64,000 nucleotides of DNA from Truepera sp. bin119 (lineage in GTDB: Bacteria; Deinococcota; Deinococci; Deinococcales; Trueperaceae), in the NCBI GenBank assembly GCA_002239005.1, contig MPNL01000005.1:49719-113718 (forward strand). The letters run 5' to 3'. This document shows positions 55,141-64,000 of this stretch, piece by piece (positions within the stretch are counted from its first letter, which is position 1; each line of letters starts with the position of its first letter). A program made the position numbers and the translations under genes. The notes under the pieces are model-generated. The model searched no databases, was not told where the DNA came from, and worked only from the letters and a program-made list of their open reading frames with translations.

Positions 55141-56406
55141 TCATCTTGTCACTTCAAGAATTAACTGCTCGTACGCATTAACCGCCCTTTCTATCGAGAA
55201 GAAGGCAGCCCTCTGTTGCAACATTCGCCTATCCGGTGGTTGATCGAGTGTGCGCTTCATCGCCTCCGCCAACGAGACTTCGTTGCCGACAGGAACAAGC
55301 GGTCCAAGTTTCCCGTTCTGGAGTATTTCTGCGGGACCGGCTGGACAGTCGGTGCTGACGCAGGGGCAGCCGCACGCCAACGCCTGTACAAGGACCCCGG
55401 GCAAGCCCTCGTATCTTGAGGACAGCACGAACAGGGATGCGCGGGACATGAGCGCGAACGGATTTTCTGTCCATCCTGGAAAAGAGACTCGGTCCTCGAG
55501 TTTGAGTATTTGAACGAGCCTCCTAAGTTTGCTCTGCGAAACTCGGTCCTCGAGTTTGAGTATTTGAACGAGCCTCCTAAGTTTGCTCCGCGACGGCTCG
55601 GTACCAAGGATGATCAGACGACACGGCCTTTGTGACGAGAGGCGGGAGAAAGCCCTGAGGAGAGTAGGGTAATCCTTCTGCTCTGTCAGCCGTCCTGCTG
55701 CGAGAATGATCGGCGAACCGTTGTCCAGGAACCATGGATGGTCCGGAGGCATCTTCATCTTGGCTGGGAGGTCTGGAGTGAAAACAGGATTGTATACGGT
55801 CGTGATCTTCTCAAGTGGGATTCCGATCTCTGCTACTACATCATCAGCAACGCCATGAGACACAGCGGTAAAGTGCGTTGCGCTTTCCCACAAACACCGA
55901 TATCTTTTCTTATATCCAGGGTGGCGAAATCTGACGATATTGCGGAAGCACGGTATGACCGGCGGAGATTCCTTGACAAGATGACACGCTAAGAGAGTGG
56001 CGATGTGCGGTGCCTGTAGAACCGGCAGGACACAGTCAGGTTTCTCGTCCACCATATAGGATGCGATAGCGCAAGCTTGGTAGAGTCGTGACGCTGCTGG
56101 AACGCCGAGCGGATTCCAATGCAAAGCGCTTGCAAGACGGGGCCAGTTGCCTCTCCAACGTGGGCGTAGTCGTACCAGTCGAGCGAGTACATCGGCGGCG
56201 TTCTCTTTCGTGAATTTGTCTGATGTAATCCTCGGGGCAAAAAGACGCACTTCTTCGGGAACTTCTTTGGGATAAAAAATCTGCGTGCTGCTGGACAAAA
56301 TAAGATCGACCGCGTGACCACGGTCGATCAGTCCTCTAGCCAGTGTAAGCACCGACCGTTCGGCACCGCCGCCGGCAAGAGATGGAAGAATGAAAGCTAT
56401 GTGCAC
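55141..56406 (-). CDS. GT4-family glycosyltransferase with internal tandem duplication
   Basis: A 421-aa GT-B enzyme: N-terminal LPSLAGGGAERSVLTLARGL, C-terminal ILAAGRLTEQKDYPTLLRAF and the donor site SSRYEGLPGVLVQALACGCP. Residues around 290-325 contain SKLRRLVQILKLEDRVS twice in a row, from a 54-bp in-frame DNA duplication (55487-55594). Normal enzymes have it once, between the LGTEPSR strand and the FPGWTENP strand. The extra helix may be tolerated or may impair the fold. Confidence 0.85.
   Translation of the reverse strand: MHIAFILPSLAGGGAERSVLTLARGLIDRGHAVDLILSSSTQIFYPKEVPEEVRLFAPRITSDKFTKENAADVLARLVRLRPRWRGNWPRLASALHWNPLGVPAASRLYQACAIASYMVDEKPDCVLPVLQAPHIATLLACHLVKESPPVIPCFRNIVRFRHPGYKKRYRCLWESATHFTAVSHGVADDVVAEIGIPLEKITTVYNPVFTPDLPAKMKMPPDHPWFLDNGSPIILAAGRLTEQKDYPTLLRAFSRLSSQRPCRLIILGTEPSRSKLRRLVQILKLEDRVSQSKLRRLVQILKLEDRVSFPGWTENPFALMSRASLFVLSSRYEGLPGVLVQALACGCPCVSTDCPAGPAEILQNGKLGPLVPVGNEVSLAEAMKRTLDQPPDRRMLQQRAAFFSIERAVNAYEQLILEVTR
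55487..55594 (-). repeat. 54-bp tandem duplication inside a glycosyltransferase gene
   Basis: 55487-55540 and 55541-55594 are virtually identical. The unit length is a multiple of three, so the frame is kept and 18 residues are added. Confidence 0.9.
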
Positions 56407-56424
56407 GTGCGCCTCCTATGAGGA

Positions 56425-56448
56425 CAGAGATCATCTCGCGTTACGATC
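56425..56448 (-). mobile_element. Solitary terminal repeat of the IS1-like family
   Basis: The minus strand reads GATCGTAACGCGAGATGATC followed by TCTG, matching the terminal repeat of the element at 51366. Only the end remains, 19 bp upstream of the glycosyltransferase start. Confidence 0.5.
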
Positions 56449-56612
56449 AATGGCCCGGACCTCGGGGAAGAGGTCACTGCTGCGGGATACTGTTTGTCGA
56501 ATCCACCAGACTGAACAACCCGGGGCTAAGGTAACCTCTAGCCGCTTTGTCCTGGTGAGGTCCGGGACGCCCATGTCTCCAGCCCCAACTATTAGGTCAC
56601 GAGACAGCACAT

Positions 56613-57677
56613 TTAGCCGGGCCCTCCAGCGATTGCCAGAATCGTTCGGACATATTTGCTGGGCGCATGCTCGGAGACTACAAGCTGGTAGCCGCGCGCT
56701 CCCATCTCTACCAGCCGGTTGCGGTCACTGATGACCCTCTCCATGTCCTTCGCTAGATCTTTGGGGTCGTCCGTTCTGAATACAAATCCGTTTTCACCTG
56801 GACGGATGTAGCACTTCGTTCCGTTTGAGTCGCTGCATATAACGGGAAGGGTATGTGCCATTGCCTCCAGGATGGATACAGCAGCTGGCTCGTCACGACT
56901 GGGTAGGACAAACAGATCGTGCCTCGGATACTCCCTCTGGACATCTGCAAACGGAAGATTGATTCTGAAACAGACCCTGTCATCGAGTCTGAGGTCTGCA
57001 CAATACTCTCTTAGCTTGGCGAGAACGTGCTGGTGTTCCACCGTCGTACATTCGCCGATGATAGTAGCCCGCATCCGGTAGCCTTTTGATAGGCGAGCGA
57101 CCGCTTGGAGGAACAAACGGTGGTTCTTGCGCCTCTGAAACTTGCCAATGCAGAGGACATTGACTGTGTCCCCTCGGAACCACTGCTTTTGCGCTGGAGC
57201 GGTCTTTGGCTCCATGACGAATGGAACATACCGCAGAGCCTCAAAGGCCGGAGGATACTGGTCGGGTGATCCGAGGACGGGAGTTATCCACTTGATTCTC
57301 GCTGTCCAGGTTGGAAATTGATGTATGAGTCTCCGCTTCCACCACTTCAATTGCCGATGCAACGGACTCTGGCTGTAGAAGATCACGGAGGCGCCGACTG
57401 ACTTCGCTGCGATGGCTGACAGCATCCCATACGCGGAATGTGGATTGCGGACTATCACTACATCAGGCTTCAGGCTTCGCATTTGACGCCACAACCCGAG
57501 GACAAACGACTCGCCAAGAACTATCGGATGCAGAGCGTCGTACACTTCGCTCTGCCCTCGTCTTAGTGCCAGAAAGGATACCTCGTGTCCAGTGTCCAGC
57601 AGCGCCTTCACGGCGAAGTGCTGGTTCGTATGGTATCGGGGAGCGGTGAATAGAAAGTGTAACTTGCGCTCAACCAT
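56613..57677 (-). CDS. GT4-family glycosyltransferase
   Basis: A 354-aa GT-B enzyme. VNVLCIGKFQRRKNHRLFLQ opens the C-terminal domain and the donor site is LPSRDEPAAVSILEAMAHTL with the E-x7-E pair. The N-terminus FLFTAPRYHTNQHFAVKALL fits the acceptor domain. It lies between a similar enzyme and the flippase gene in the polysaccharide cluster; donor and acceptor are unknown. Confidence 0.85.
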   Translation of the reverse strand: MVERKLHFLFTAPRYHTNQHFAVKALLDTGHEVSFLALRRGQSEVYDALHPIVLGESFVLGLWRQMRSLKPDVVIVRNPHSAYGMLSAIAAKSVGASVIFYSQSPLHRQLKWWKRRLIHQFPTWTARIKWITPVLGSPDQYPPAFEALRYVPFVMEPKTAPAQKQWFRGDTVNVLCIGKFQRRKNHRLFLQAVARLSKGYRMRATIIGECTTVEHQHVLAKLREYCADLRLDDRVCFRINLPFADVQREYPRHDLFVLPSRDEPAAVSILEAMAHTLPVICSDSNGTKCYIRPGENGFVFRTDDPKDLAKDMERVISDRNRLVEMGARGYQLVVSEHAPSKYVRTILAIAGGPG

Positions 57678-58002
57678 CTCTTAGCGGGTGAGGTTTTGGT
57701 GCTCGTAGTCCAGACCGGCTCTCTGTGAGCAGGGTCGGTGAGCAGTCAGCATCAGCCTCATGATAGCCTTTCTGGGCTCGTGAACCCGAGCGCTCTTGTA
57801 AGTGATGGGGTTCCGGGTGATGGGTTGATAGGTTGTCTAACGACACATAAATTCTTGGGTTGCTTCGGTCGGGTAGGTGAGATGTACTCGCACACCCGGC
57901 GGCACCCTACGGTCTGGGGAATCGAGAAATCACATCGATTCATACTGGATACCTCCAATGGTTGGTGGCAAGCTTATTGATGGCGATAAGGCATAGTTTG
58001 TC
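57678..58002. other. Intergenic, nothing recognised
   Basis: About 325 bp between two minus-strand genes. Short frames here have no recognisable content. It may contain a promoter for the downstream glycosyltransferase genes. Confidence 0.35.
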
Positions 58003-59349
58003 CTATCGTGGTCGACTGCCGCTTCGCGAAGTAGCGGTCGCGAAGCTCCGTTGCAGTATTGAGAGGACCCACGGTACTAAGACCACAACAAAGACGATAA
58101 AGTATGTGGTGTTTGCCCACGCTGCGCCCGTTGCTCCATACTGAGGTACGAGCCACAGGATAGTGACGAGGGATATCAATACCCCTGATGTCGCTGCGAC
58201 CAATGACGGCCCAGCCCGACCCATAGCGGCAGGGAGTACGCTCAGCGCAGAGATGCCTGCAGCTATGGACGACCCGATAATCATAATCATCAGGAGCTGG
58301 GATGCATCAGAGAACTCAGAGCCCAGGATGATCCGCATGACGGGCTCGTGGAGCACAGCCAGCAGCCCAAATCCTGCGGTGGCTAGTGCGGTGGTCAATA
58401 GAGTAAAGCGAAATACCAGCCGGCGTAGGGCTGTCCACTCAGATGAGTACCACTGCCTGCTTAGCTCCACCTGCAGCCCATTCATTATGGGCTGGAACGG
58501 CTTCCTTGCCAAGTCGATGATCGACCGGGCAGCACGATACAGCCCGACCTGGGTGATACTTGACAATTCGGCTAGCAAGAGGACATCCATGTTTTGACTC
58601 AGCGACGCAACCGTTGCTTTCGCGAATGATGCTGTTTGGAAGCCGACCACATCCCGCGGTACCCTGACCGATAGTGAACTCAGGAGGCCTGGTAGTCCCG
58701 CTCTGGCGGCGGAGACAGCTGCGACCGCAAACATTCCCACTCCAGTCACTGCGGCACCAGCGACATGCGCCAACACAACCATGAACAGCCCACCTCCACT
58801 TATCCAAGCGACCAACAATACTGCAATCCGGATCAGCGTCCCTGCGGATACGACGATCAGTCCCAGAGAGACTCGGTCAGCCAATCTGAGCACGGCAAGA
58901 CTCTCTCCGTGAACGGCGAGCAGTAGGCCAGCGGCACCGAAAACGATTAGAGTGGTGGCGTGGGCGCTGTCCACTCCGAGGAATCCGCGGGCGGTTAGAG
59001 CGAACACTACCAACAGACAGTAGGAGATCGCCCGAAACCCCAACGCGGTCGCCAGAGCGAACCGGAGTGTCGCTGCCGCCTCCTCTTGTCGTCCAGCTTT
59101 CACACTTCGAGTTACGTACGTCGTGATGGTCTCACCACCGGGCAAGGCCAGGAAAGTGTAGAGGAGTGAGGTGACGGCGGTGAAGACCGCGAGAACCCCA
59201 TAGCCTTCGGGGCCTAAAAGCCTCGCGGTAATCGACACCTGAACGATACCTCCTACGGACTGGACCCCAAGCATGGCCTCCAGCCAGATAGACTGCCGGA
59301 TCACCCGCCGATCAGACGAGGGGAGCGCGCGCGCGATCAAGGATTTCAT
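58003..59349 (-). CDS. wzx: Polysaccharide flippase (Wzx/MATE-like)
   Basis: A 448-aa protein with about 12-14 membrane helices, of the oligosaccharide flippase superfamily: the N-terminal block SVGGIVQVSITARLLGPEGY and the central VASLSQNMDVLLLAELSSITQVG are typical. It would move lipid-linked repeat units across the membrane. The start overlaps the stop of a small upstream frame (ATGA). Confidence 0.85.
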   Translation of the reverse strand: MKSLIARALPSSDRRVIRQSIWLEAMLGVQSVGGIVQVSITARLLGPEGYGVLAVFTAVTSLLYTFLALPGGETITTYVTRSVKAGRQEEAAATLRFALATALGFRAISYCLLVVFALTARGFLGVDSAHATTLIVFGAAGLLLAVHGESLAVLRLADRVSLGLIVVSAGTLIRIAVLLVAWISGGGLFMVVLAHVAGAAVTGVGMFAVAAVSAARAGLPGLLSSLSVRVPRDVVGFQTASFAKATVASLSQNMDVLLLAELSSITQVGLYRAARSIIDLARKPFQPIMNGLQVELSRQWYSSEWTALRRLVFRFTLLTTALATAGFGLLAVLHEPVMRIILGSEFSDASQLLMIMIIGSSIAAGISALSVLPAAMGRAGPSLVAATSGVLISLVTILWLVPQYGATGAAWANTTYFIVFVVVLVPWVLSILQRSFATATSRSGSRPR

Positions 59350-59582
59350 GCGATGTACGAAGTTGGTGAACCGTTTCTGCGAACGATATCCTGATCCCCA
59401 ATTGCCTTGATGGCAGATGTAATAGTTCCTAAGGGTGGACTAATAGGCATGTTGTACTCTGTGTCGAGACCATCACGCTTGGTGTGTCGATACTTAATCT
59501 TTCCCCATGGTGTTAGGTCCAGGTCGAGAGTGAGTAATTCACGGTCGTTGTTTCTCGCTAATTCTCGGATGGTTGGAGTCAT
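59346..59582 (-). CDS. Small hypothetical protein coupled to the flippase gene
   Basis: A 78-aa frame starting MTPTIRELARNNDRELLTLD and ending with an ATGA overlap onto the flippase start. No family is recognised. It may be the truncated end of a larger enzyme, since KYRHTKRDGLDTEYNMPIS looks like folded-protein sequence rather than a chance frame. Confidence 0.45.
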   Translation of the reverse strand: MTPTIRELARNNDRELLTLDLDLTPWGKIKYRHTKRDGLDTEYNMPISPPLGTITSAIKAIGDQDIVRRNGSPTSYIA

Positions 59583-59667
59583 CTTGATAGCTTCCGGTCG
59601 GGTTCCAGGCAGTAAGTACCTTGATCATCGACAGTGTTCGTCGGGGTCAGCCGACTGAACTTGGAGC

Positions 59668-60660
59668 TTACATGACCCTTCTAACGGCTTCAGTAAACTG
59701 CTCAATTCGTCGATCCCACGTGTGATTTGTACGGACATGAGTATATGCTTCGTCGATGATCGCTTGGCGCTCACCTTCGCGTTCCAGGTAGTAGAAAAGC
59801 TTTTCATCAAAGTCGCTGAGATCTGGATTAAACATCACACAATGCTTGGTGTCCTCGAACAGTCCAGCGTAGGCCGCTGACCTGTTGCAAAACAGCAACG
59901 TCTTCACAGCCATGACTTCGTAGAACCGAGTCCCAACGAGTTCGACGGCACTCGGGGTGGCAATCCACATCCTGCTACGGTTCATCGCACGGGCATAGGC
60001 CTCCCCCCGAGGGAGCTGTCGCAACCGCGAAGGGAGCCGTTGCCACCGTCCCGGCCAGAAGATCCTGATGTGCCAGTACCGGGGGGCCTTGACGAGATTT
60101 TGCAGGAATAGACGATCCCTGATTCCGACCCTCACGTCGGTCCACTGTTCGTGAAGCCTTCCCGAGAACCCCACGGCGTAGCGTTTCGCTTCTCCATAGT
60201 CTCTGAACAGCTCGGGGTCCACTGCGAACGGGAAGTGAACGAACGGAACTCCCACGCGTTCCTGCCACAGACTGTAGTGGTGATGCGCAGTGAAGACCAG
60301 CCTGATTGCGTTGTCGTGGATAAAGCTAAACTTTCTGTCGAGTTTCTTATACTCCTTGTTGAGTATCATCACGCTCGGTATGTTGGTTGTTGAAGTTTGA
60401 ATTGCAGGATGGGGGTCGAAAGCTGGAACCGATGGATCCTCTAGCTCCCAGCCTGCTGCGAAACAGATGAGATCGGGTTCAAACGGGCACAGCTTCAGCA
60501 CATCGTCGATGGTGTGCCGACTGTTGTAGCCTGCCAACTTTGGGCCGTATTGAAAGACATTATGGGCCCGCCCAAGGGCCTGAGTAAACTGATACTGGTA
60601 GTAGGCGGAGCCGTATCGACTGAAGTCGGGTTGCAATACGAGGATGTTGAGTCTAGCCAA
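59668..60660 (-). CDS. CgeB-like glycosyltransferase
   Basis: A GT-B type protein of about 330 aa related to the spore-maturation CgeB/glycosyltransferase group 1_2: RLNILVLQPDFSRYGSAYYQ at the N-terminus and VELVGTRFYEVMAVKTLLFC as donor region, then the family-typical late DLSDFDEKLFYYLER segment. TTG 60660 is preferred because it overlaps the preceding stop only slightly; ATG 60717 would add 19 Arg-rich residues that overlap the upstream gene. Confidence 0.75.
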   Translation of the reverse strand: MARLNILVLQPDFSRYGSAYYQYQFTQALGRAHNVFQYGPKLAGYNSRHTIDDVLKLCPFEPDLICFAAGWELEDPSVPAFDPHPAIQTSTTNIPSVMILNKEYKKLDRKFSFIHDNAIRLVFTAHHHYSLWQERVGVPFVHFPFAVDPELFRDYGEAKRYAVGFSGRLHEQWTDVRVGIRDRLFLQNLVKAPRYWHIRIFWPGRWQRLPSRLRQLPRGEAYARAMNRSRMWIATPSAVELVGTRFYEVMAVKTLLFCNRSAAYAGLFEDTKHCVMFNPDLSDFDEKLFYYLEREGERQAIIDEAYTHVRTNHTWDRRIEQFTEAVRRVM

Positions 60661-61750
60661 GGACCGCCTGAGGCTCCTTCTCAGAGCGGGTCGCCTGAGA
60701 TTCCTTGCTGACAACATAACCGGGCACGGCCGCAGACATCCCGGGACCGAACCGCGAGGTTTCCTGGATAAGGTCCCAGTTGTCTCTGAACCACTGGACT
60801 GTGGCAGACAGACCCTTGGTCAGGTCGGTGGAAGGTTGGTAGCCGATCAGGTTGCTTGCCTTCTCGATCGAAGCCAACAGGCGGCTCTTGGTATCCCACT
60901 TGCGCCGCTCGGCAAAGACGACGCCGGACGGGTTTCCAGTCAGGTCGTTGATGGCGTTGGCGAGATCTATGATCCGAGTTTCCTTGCCTGAGGCGAGATT
61001 GAACTCTTCCCCGACCGCTTCATCCATATAACCTACCCTCAGCAGACCCTCGACGATGTCTCCGACATAGGTAAAGTCCCGTGTCTCCTCACCTGTCCCC
61101 GTAATGGGCAACGGTCTACCTTGCAGCGCGAGATAGATGAAGTTCGGAATGACATTGCGATACTGACCGGGGATTTCTCCTGGGCCGTATGAGTTGAAGA
61201 ACCGGGGCCTGACGGTATTCAGCCCGTAGTGATTGTTGAAGAATGTGCAGTAGCACTCGCCTAGCATCTTGGTGATCTGGTAAGGCGAACTTAGGTGAAT
61301 CGATATGAAATCCTCTTTCAGCGGTAGCGGGGCGCTTGAGCCGTAGATGGCGCATCCAGATGACGCGTAGACGAACCGCTCTACGCCGGATAGCTGAGAG
61401 AACTGAAGCAGCTTCAGTGTACCGGTGCCATTGACCATCAGGTCGGTCTCCGGGTGATCGATCGAGTTCTGATTCGCGAATAGAGCGGCTAGATGAAACA
61501 CAACATGAGGGTGATCGAGGAAGACCCTCTTGAGCTCAACTTCGTCCAGGATACTTCCCTCAATGAACAGTATGTTCGGAAGGGATGGAACATTCCATCT
61601 CGAAGCCGATGAAAGGTCGTCCAGCACGATCACCTTGGCCGCTCCCGCTTCCGCAAGCACCCTACAGAGTGCGCTCCCTATTGCGCCGGCTCCGCCCGTC
61701 ACTAGGACTACCCTATCGCGATAGCGGTCAGATCCGATTGAGGTCATCAT
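60653..61750 (-). CDS. NAD-dependent epimerase/dehydratase (extended SDR)
   Basis: A 365-aa sugar-nucleotide modifying enzyme with the nucleotide motif VLVTGGAGAIGSAL. The catalytic Ser is in YASSGCAIYGSS, Tyr/Lys are in SPYQITKMLGE, and VRPRFFNSYGPGE and GEETRDFTYVGDIVEGL follow. ATG 61750 is six bases after a strong AGGAGG. The exact sugar is not predictable. It starts the last run of minus-strand polysaccharide genes. Confidence 0.85.
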   Translation of the reverse strand: MMTSIGSDRYRDRVVLVTGGAGAIGSALCRVLAEAGAAKVIVLDDLSSASRWNVPSLPNILFIEGSILDEVELKRVFLDHPHVVFHLAALFANQNSIDHPETDLMVNGTGTLKLLQFSQLSGVERFVYASSGCAIYGSSAPLPLKEDFISIHLSSPYQITKMLGECYCTFFNNHYGLNTVRPRFFNSYGPGEIPGQYRNVIPNFIYLALQGRPLPITGTGEETRDFTYVGDIVEGLLRVGYMDEAVGEEFNLASGKETRIIDLANAINDLTGNPSGVVFAERRKWDTKSRLLASIEKASNLIGYQPSTDLTKGLSATVQWFRDNWDLIQETSRFGPGMSAAVPGYVVSKESQATRSEKEPQAVLG

Positions 61751-62148
61751 GTTCACCTCCTTGTGCGGACTGTGTCCGAGCTATTAGACGGTTGGAACAC
61801 TAGAGATATCACTCGGCCTGAGTATAGCCTTAATCGCTGCAAGGGCCTGCACTTGTTCAGGACGTATGAGGCTAGAGGCTGTTTGGTTGGGCAATTACAC
61901 TCTTAATAGACAAGCCTACGAATCGAAAGTGAGATCGAATCCACCGACCCCCAAGCCCTCAGAGTCCTCATCGGAAGTAAGCGAATGACCTCCAAGCCAT
62001 CTAAGTTGTCAATAGTAGGAGCTCGGCGCAAAGTCTCATCGAACGAGAGCGAAGCTACGACAGCGTTTTTGAATGATAGGTTCACATCTCACAGCGTCTA
62101 TCCCCTTGAGGCAAGTAAGAACATATAGGGGAGAAAGCAGAAGGGAAC
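61751..62148. other. Intergenic, AT-richer, uncertain
   Basis: About 400 bp. A 60-codon minus-strand frame (61903-62085, MNLSFKNAVVASLSFDETLR) exists but has no recognised domain and no good start signal. The base composition becomes clearly more AT-rich from here to the window end. Confidence 0.35.
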
Positions 62149-62241
62149 ATGAGAAAAATACTAGACCATATTGTACCTGTACTAATTGGCATAGTAGTTG
62201 GCCTACTATGGATTGCCATACTGAGCCGCATACCTACTTAG
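62149..62241 (+). CDS. Very small membrane peptide (30 aa)
   Basis: ATG 62149 with AAGGGA upstream; the sequence begins MRKILDHIVPVLIGIVVGLL and ends SRIPT. One membrane helix fills most of it. Its stop TAG overlaps the stop of the convergent gene. It resembles small single-helix peptides (regulators or type I toxins); no antisense RNA was sought computationally. Confidence 0.5.
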   Translation: MRKILDHIVPVLIGIVVGLLWIAILSRIPT

Positions 62242-62735
62242 GGGCCAGTTTGTTCTTGTGCTATATGATCGAGAACTAAAGTCCGTAACTCTTCTAGCTC
62301 ACTTTCCACTACTGCTAGCGCAACTTCACCTACTGCATCAACAACCTCTATCGTGTCAAATAATGCCCTAGCTAAGGCATCGGAATTGGCACTAAACGCT
62401 GCAATCGAGTCACTAAGTGCAGCGTCGGCAGCTACGGAAGCGGAAGCAGCGGCAGCTACGGAGTCGGTGACAGTAGATAACTTTCCCTCCAGAAAGGAAA
62501 CCTTAGTAGATAAAAGAGCTACATCCGCTAGTAACCCCACCCTATCTTCTTCGAAGGAGATAACTTCTCTTTGTAGATTTGTGACGTAATCCATAAAGAA
62601 CAGACTAATGAGAAATATTGCAGGAATAACTATCGAAAGAATCCATCGATGGTACTTTAGGGACGTTAGAGACTTAACTACCTTTTCCATACGATAATCG
62701 TAGTCAAAACTTGGAGAACTGTTTTCATTAGACAT
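62238..62735 (-). CDS. Membrane-anchored coiled-coil protein
   Basis: A 165-aa protein with a short N-terminal cytoplasmic part, one membrane helix (WILSIVIPAIFLISLFFM near residues 31-48) and then a long Ala/Ser/Asp/Val-rich helical region that looks like a coiled coil. No enzymatic motif. The coding sequence is AT-rich compared with the rest of the window, suggesting transfer. It is convergent with the 30-aa peptide gene. Confidence 0.55.
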   Translation of the reverse strand: MSNENSSPSFDYDYRMEKVVKSLTSLKYHRWILSIVIPAIFLISLFFMDYVTNLQREVISFEEDRVGLLADVALLSTKVSFLEGKLSTVTDSVAAAASASVAADAALSDSIAAFSANSDALARALFDTIEVVDAVGEVALAVVESELEELRTLVLDHIAQEQTGP

Positions 62736-63015
62736 TCCTTAACCCCTTTTTTCTGAGTGCTTAAACACTTAACGAAGGAATCTACCACATGACGAAAACC
62801 GAAGAGGAAGTACTTGAGATCCAAGATGAGTCTTGGCTGTCTCTCGTCGACGGGAGCTGTAAGACAAGATGAGCAATCCCAATGATTCAAGGTTGCAAAA
62901 CGGGTCTGTATTGCACATAGGTAGGTTTGGGTGGGGGATTTTATACTGGCTTTGGCTAAAGGCGAGGGCAATCGCCTATTCGTCGAGTTCGCCAAACGGA
63001 CCAACCTAGAGTTGC

Positions 63016-63792
63016 TCAAACCCCGAAAAGAGAATGATAGGGCATGTCGGGCGTAAGGAACGTCAACAAGTCCTCCGGTCCAAGAACATACTCTGGCCAC
63101 TCGTTCGCCAGCCTCTTTAGCGAGTCATTGTCCGAGTGTTGAGAATGACTTGACCCAAGACAGTACTTAGCCGCTGTCACAACCTTCTCTATGATCCGAA
63201 TGCTCTCAGCTGCTCCAAGGAGTGCCGGAAGCGTGACACCAAAGACAGTGGCGTGATCGAGGCGGACATGAACGATGTGCTTGTTGAGGTCGGCTGTCAT
63301 CTCGAGAAAACTTGGGTAGTCGAAGACGCGATTGCGGTGTGTCAGAAGTGCCGAGATTGTTACGACATAGATTAGTCCTTTCTTGCCAGCCACAGGGGTA
63401 GACCAGCATGCCCAGGGGCGATACAGAACCTCCACAGTTACGCCCAAGGGGGCATATGAATCAACGCTATGGGGGTCCAGGGGAAGGAAATGCTCGACAA
63501 CCGGATCTTCAGAGGCCGGAAACACCCGATGAGGATCGTTGTAGGACATGCAGAAGCGCTGGAATCCATGGTCGATGTCCCTGAGCAATTGCACGACGCG
63601 ATTCAAATCGTCGCGATGCACGGATCGGAAGTGTGCTATGCGGTGTCGGATTTGAGCGACTTCCTCCAGCTTTGCGGTCCAGATCGACTGCGGTGGGAGA
63701 AAGGGCTCGAATAGCTGCCAATCCTCGGAGAGTATCCTACAGAGTTCCGAGAATTGCACGTAGCTGAGAGGGCTTTCCTCTGGGATTGGCAT
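63016..63792 (-). CDS. Swt1-like HEPN-domain protein, 5' end uncertain
   Basis: A 258-aa protein from ATG 63792. Residues 9-75 (YVQFSELCRILSEDWQLFEP, then IRHRIAHFRSVHRDDLNRVV) match the HEPN fold of Swt1-type proteins, including an R-x4-H motif (RHRIAH) typical of HEPN ribonucleases. The frame is open upstream to 63862 with DWASKIRNAEKLKEKDKHLS, which also looks like part of the domain but offers no start codon. The gene may thus be truncated by the neighbouring transposon, or use a rare start. The C-terminal 150 residues are unrecognised. Confidence 0.55.
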   Translation of the reverse strand: MPIPEESPLSYVQFSELCRILSEDWQLFEPFLPPQSIWTAKLEEVAQIRHRIAHFRSVHRDDLNRVVQLLRDIDHGFQRFCMSYNDPHRVFPASEDPVVEHFLPLDPHSVDSYAPLGVTVEVLYRPWACWSTPVAGKKGLIYVVTISALLTHRNRVFDYPSFLEMTADLNKHIVHVRLDHATVFGVTLPALLGAAESIRIIEKVVTAAKYCLGSSHSQHSDNDSLKRLANEWPEYVLGPEDLLTFLTPDMPYHSLFGV

Positions 63793-63928
63793 ATGACTGA
63801 GGTGCTTATCTTTCTCCTTGAGCTTCTCGGCATTTCGTATCTTTGAGGCCCAATCGTCTCCGGCAAAAGTCTGCGGAATAAGCGGTTAGGGGCTTAAATT
63901 TCGGAGCCATTCATGCCACAATAAGGGT

Positions 63929-64000
63929 ATGAACATCGTCTCGGTTTTCAAGAGATTTCCCGACCAGCGCGCTTGCATCGCGCACTTGGAGCGAGTGCGC
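63929..64000 (+). CDS. IS1595-like transposase, N-terminal part (runs off the window)
   Basis: ATG 63929 begins MNIVSVFKRFPDQRACIAHL and then ERVR, a pattern typical of the start of IS1595-family transposases (RFP..xxCIAHLExxRW). Only 24 codons are in the window. Confidence 0.6.
   Translation, partial: MNIVSVFKRFPDQRACIAHLERVR

Noticed and set aside
62678..63100. 140-codon minus-strand frame between the coiled-coil and HEPN genes
   Set aside because: It overlaps both better-supported genes out of frame and shows no domain. The interval is taken as intergenic.

Overview
The window is about 64 kb of GC-rich bacterial chromosome, probably from an environmental, possibly thermophilic lineage. 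Frequent GTG/TTG starts, a PyrR-controlled pyrR-pyrB-pyrC operon, a type I-D CRISPR system and a UgtP/MurG-like glycosyltransferase would fit Deinococcota (Thermus/Truepera side) or Chloroflexota. This is inference and no rRNA or marker gene settles it.

1-11734: a type I-D CRISPR-Cas locus in the order cas6 (only its C-terminus is in the window), cas10d, csc2, csc1, cas3', cas4, cas1, cas2, followed by an array of 45 repeats (two degenerate) and 44 spacers. 11900-15950: an arsenate reductase gene coupled to an aquaporin gene that is split by a 1279-bp IS3-family element with a 4-bp target duplication, then a zinc alcohol dehydrogenase and a truncated IS1-like element. 16047-27460: housekeeping and miscellaneous genes: an exported ankyrin protein, pyrC (frameshifted by an 83-bp duplication ending at a 12-G tract), pyrB, pyrR with an attenuator, an aldehyde dehydrogenase, a PhyH dioxygenase, a pentapeptide protein, a frameshifted peptide-binding protein and an AbrB/Doc toxin-antitoxin pair.

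27550-45316 and 53507-61750: a large surface polysaccharide region. It holds sugar-nucleotide synthesis (phosphohexomutase, ManC, Gmd, Fcl, Ugd, epimerases), UppS, glycosyltransferases, O-antigen polymerase/ligase-like proteins, a flippase, and a 1033-aa fusion of a polymerase/ligase-like domain with a WbaP-type initiating transferase. An accessory island (45367-53479) interrupts it: a 208-bp MITE with a 4-bp target duplication, small hypothetical genes, a Septu-like ATPase/HNH pair, a four-gene RiPP cluster, a truncated DNA methyltransferase, a decayed IS1-like element and an IS5-family element.

The two most novel items are the following. (1) The RiPP cluster at 48205-51013: a radical SAM/SPASM enzyme, a previously unmarked 58-aa precursor ending in YNR-T-YHR-HNR, a 2OG-Fe(II) oxygenase and an HExxH-type peptide hydroxylase candidate. 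(2) A family of short (net 18-bp, frame-preserving) hairpin repeats that sit inside transposase genes in both orientations, at least four times in one IS3 element and about ten times in a decayed IS1-like element.

61751-64000 is a more AT-rich end with a tiny membrane peptide, a membrane-anchored coiled-coil protein, a HEPN (Swt1-like) protein and the start of an IS1595-like transposase.
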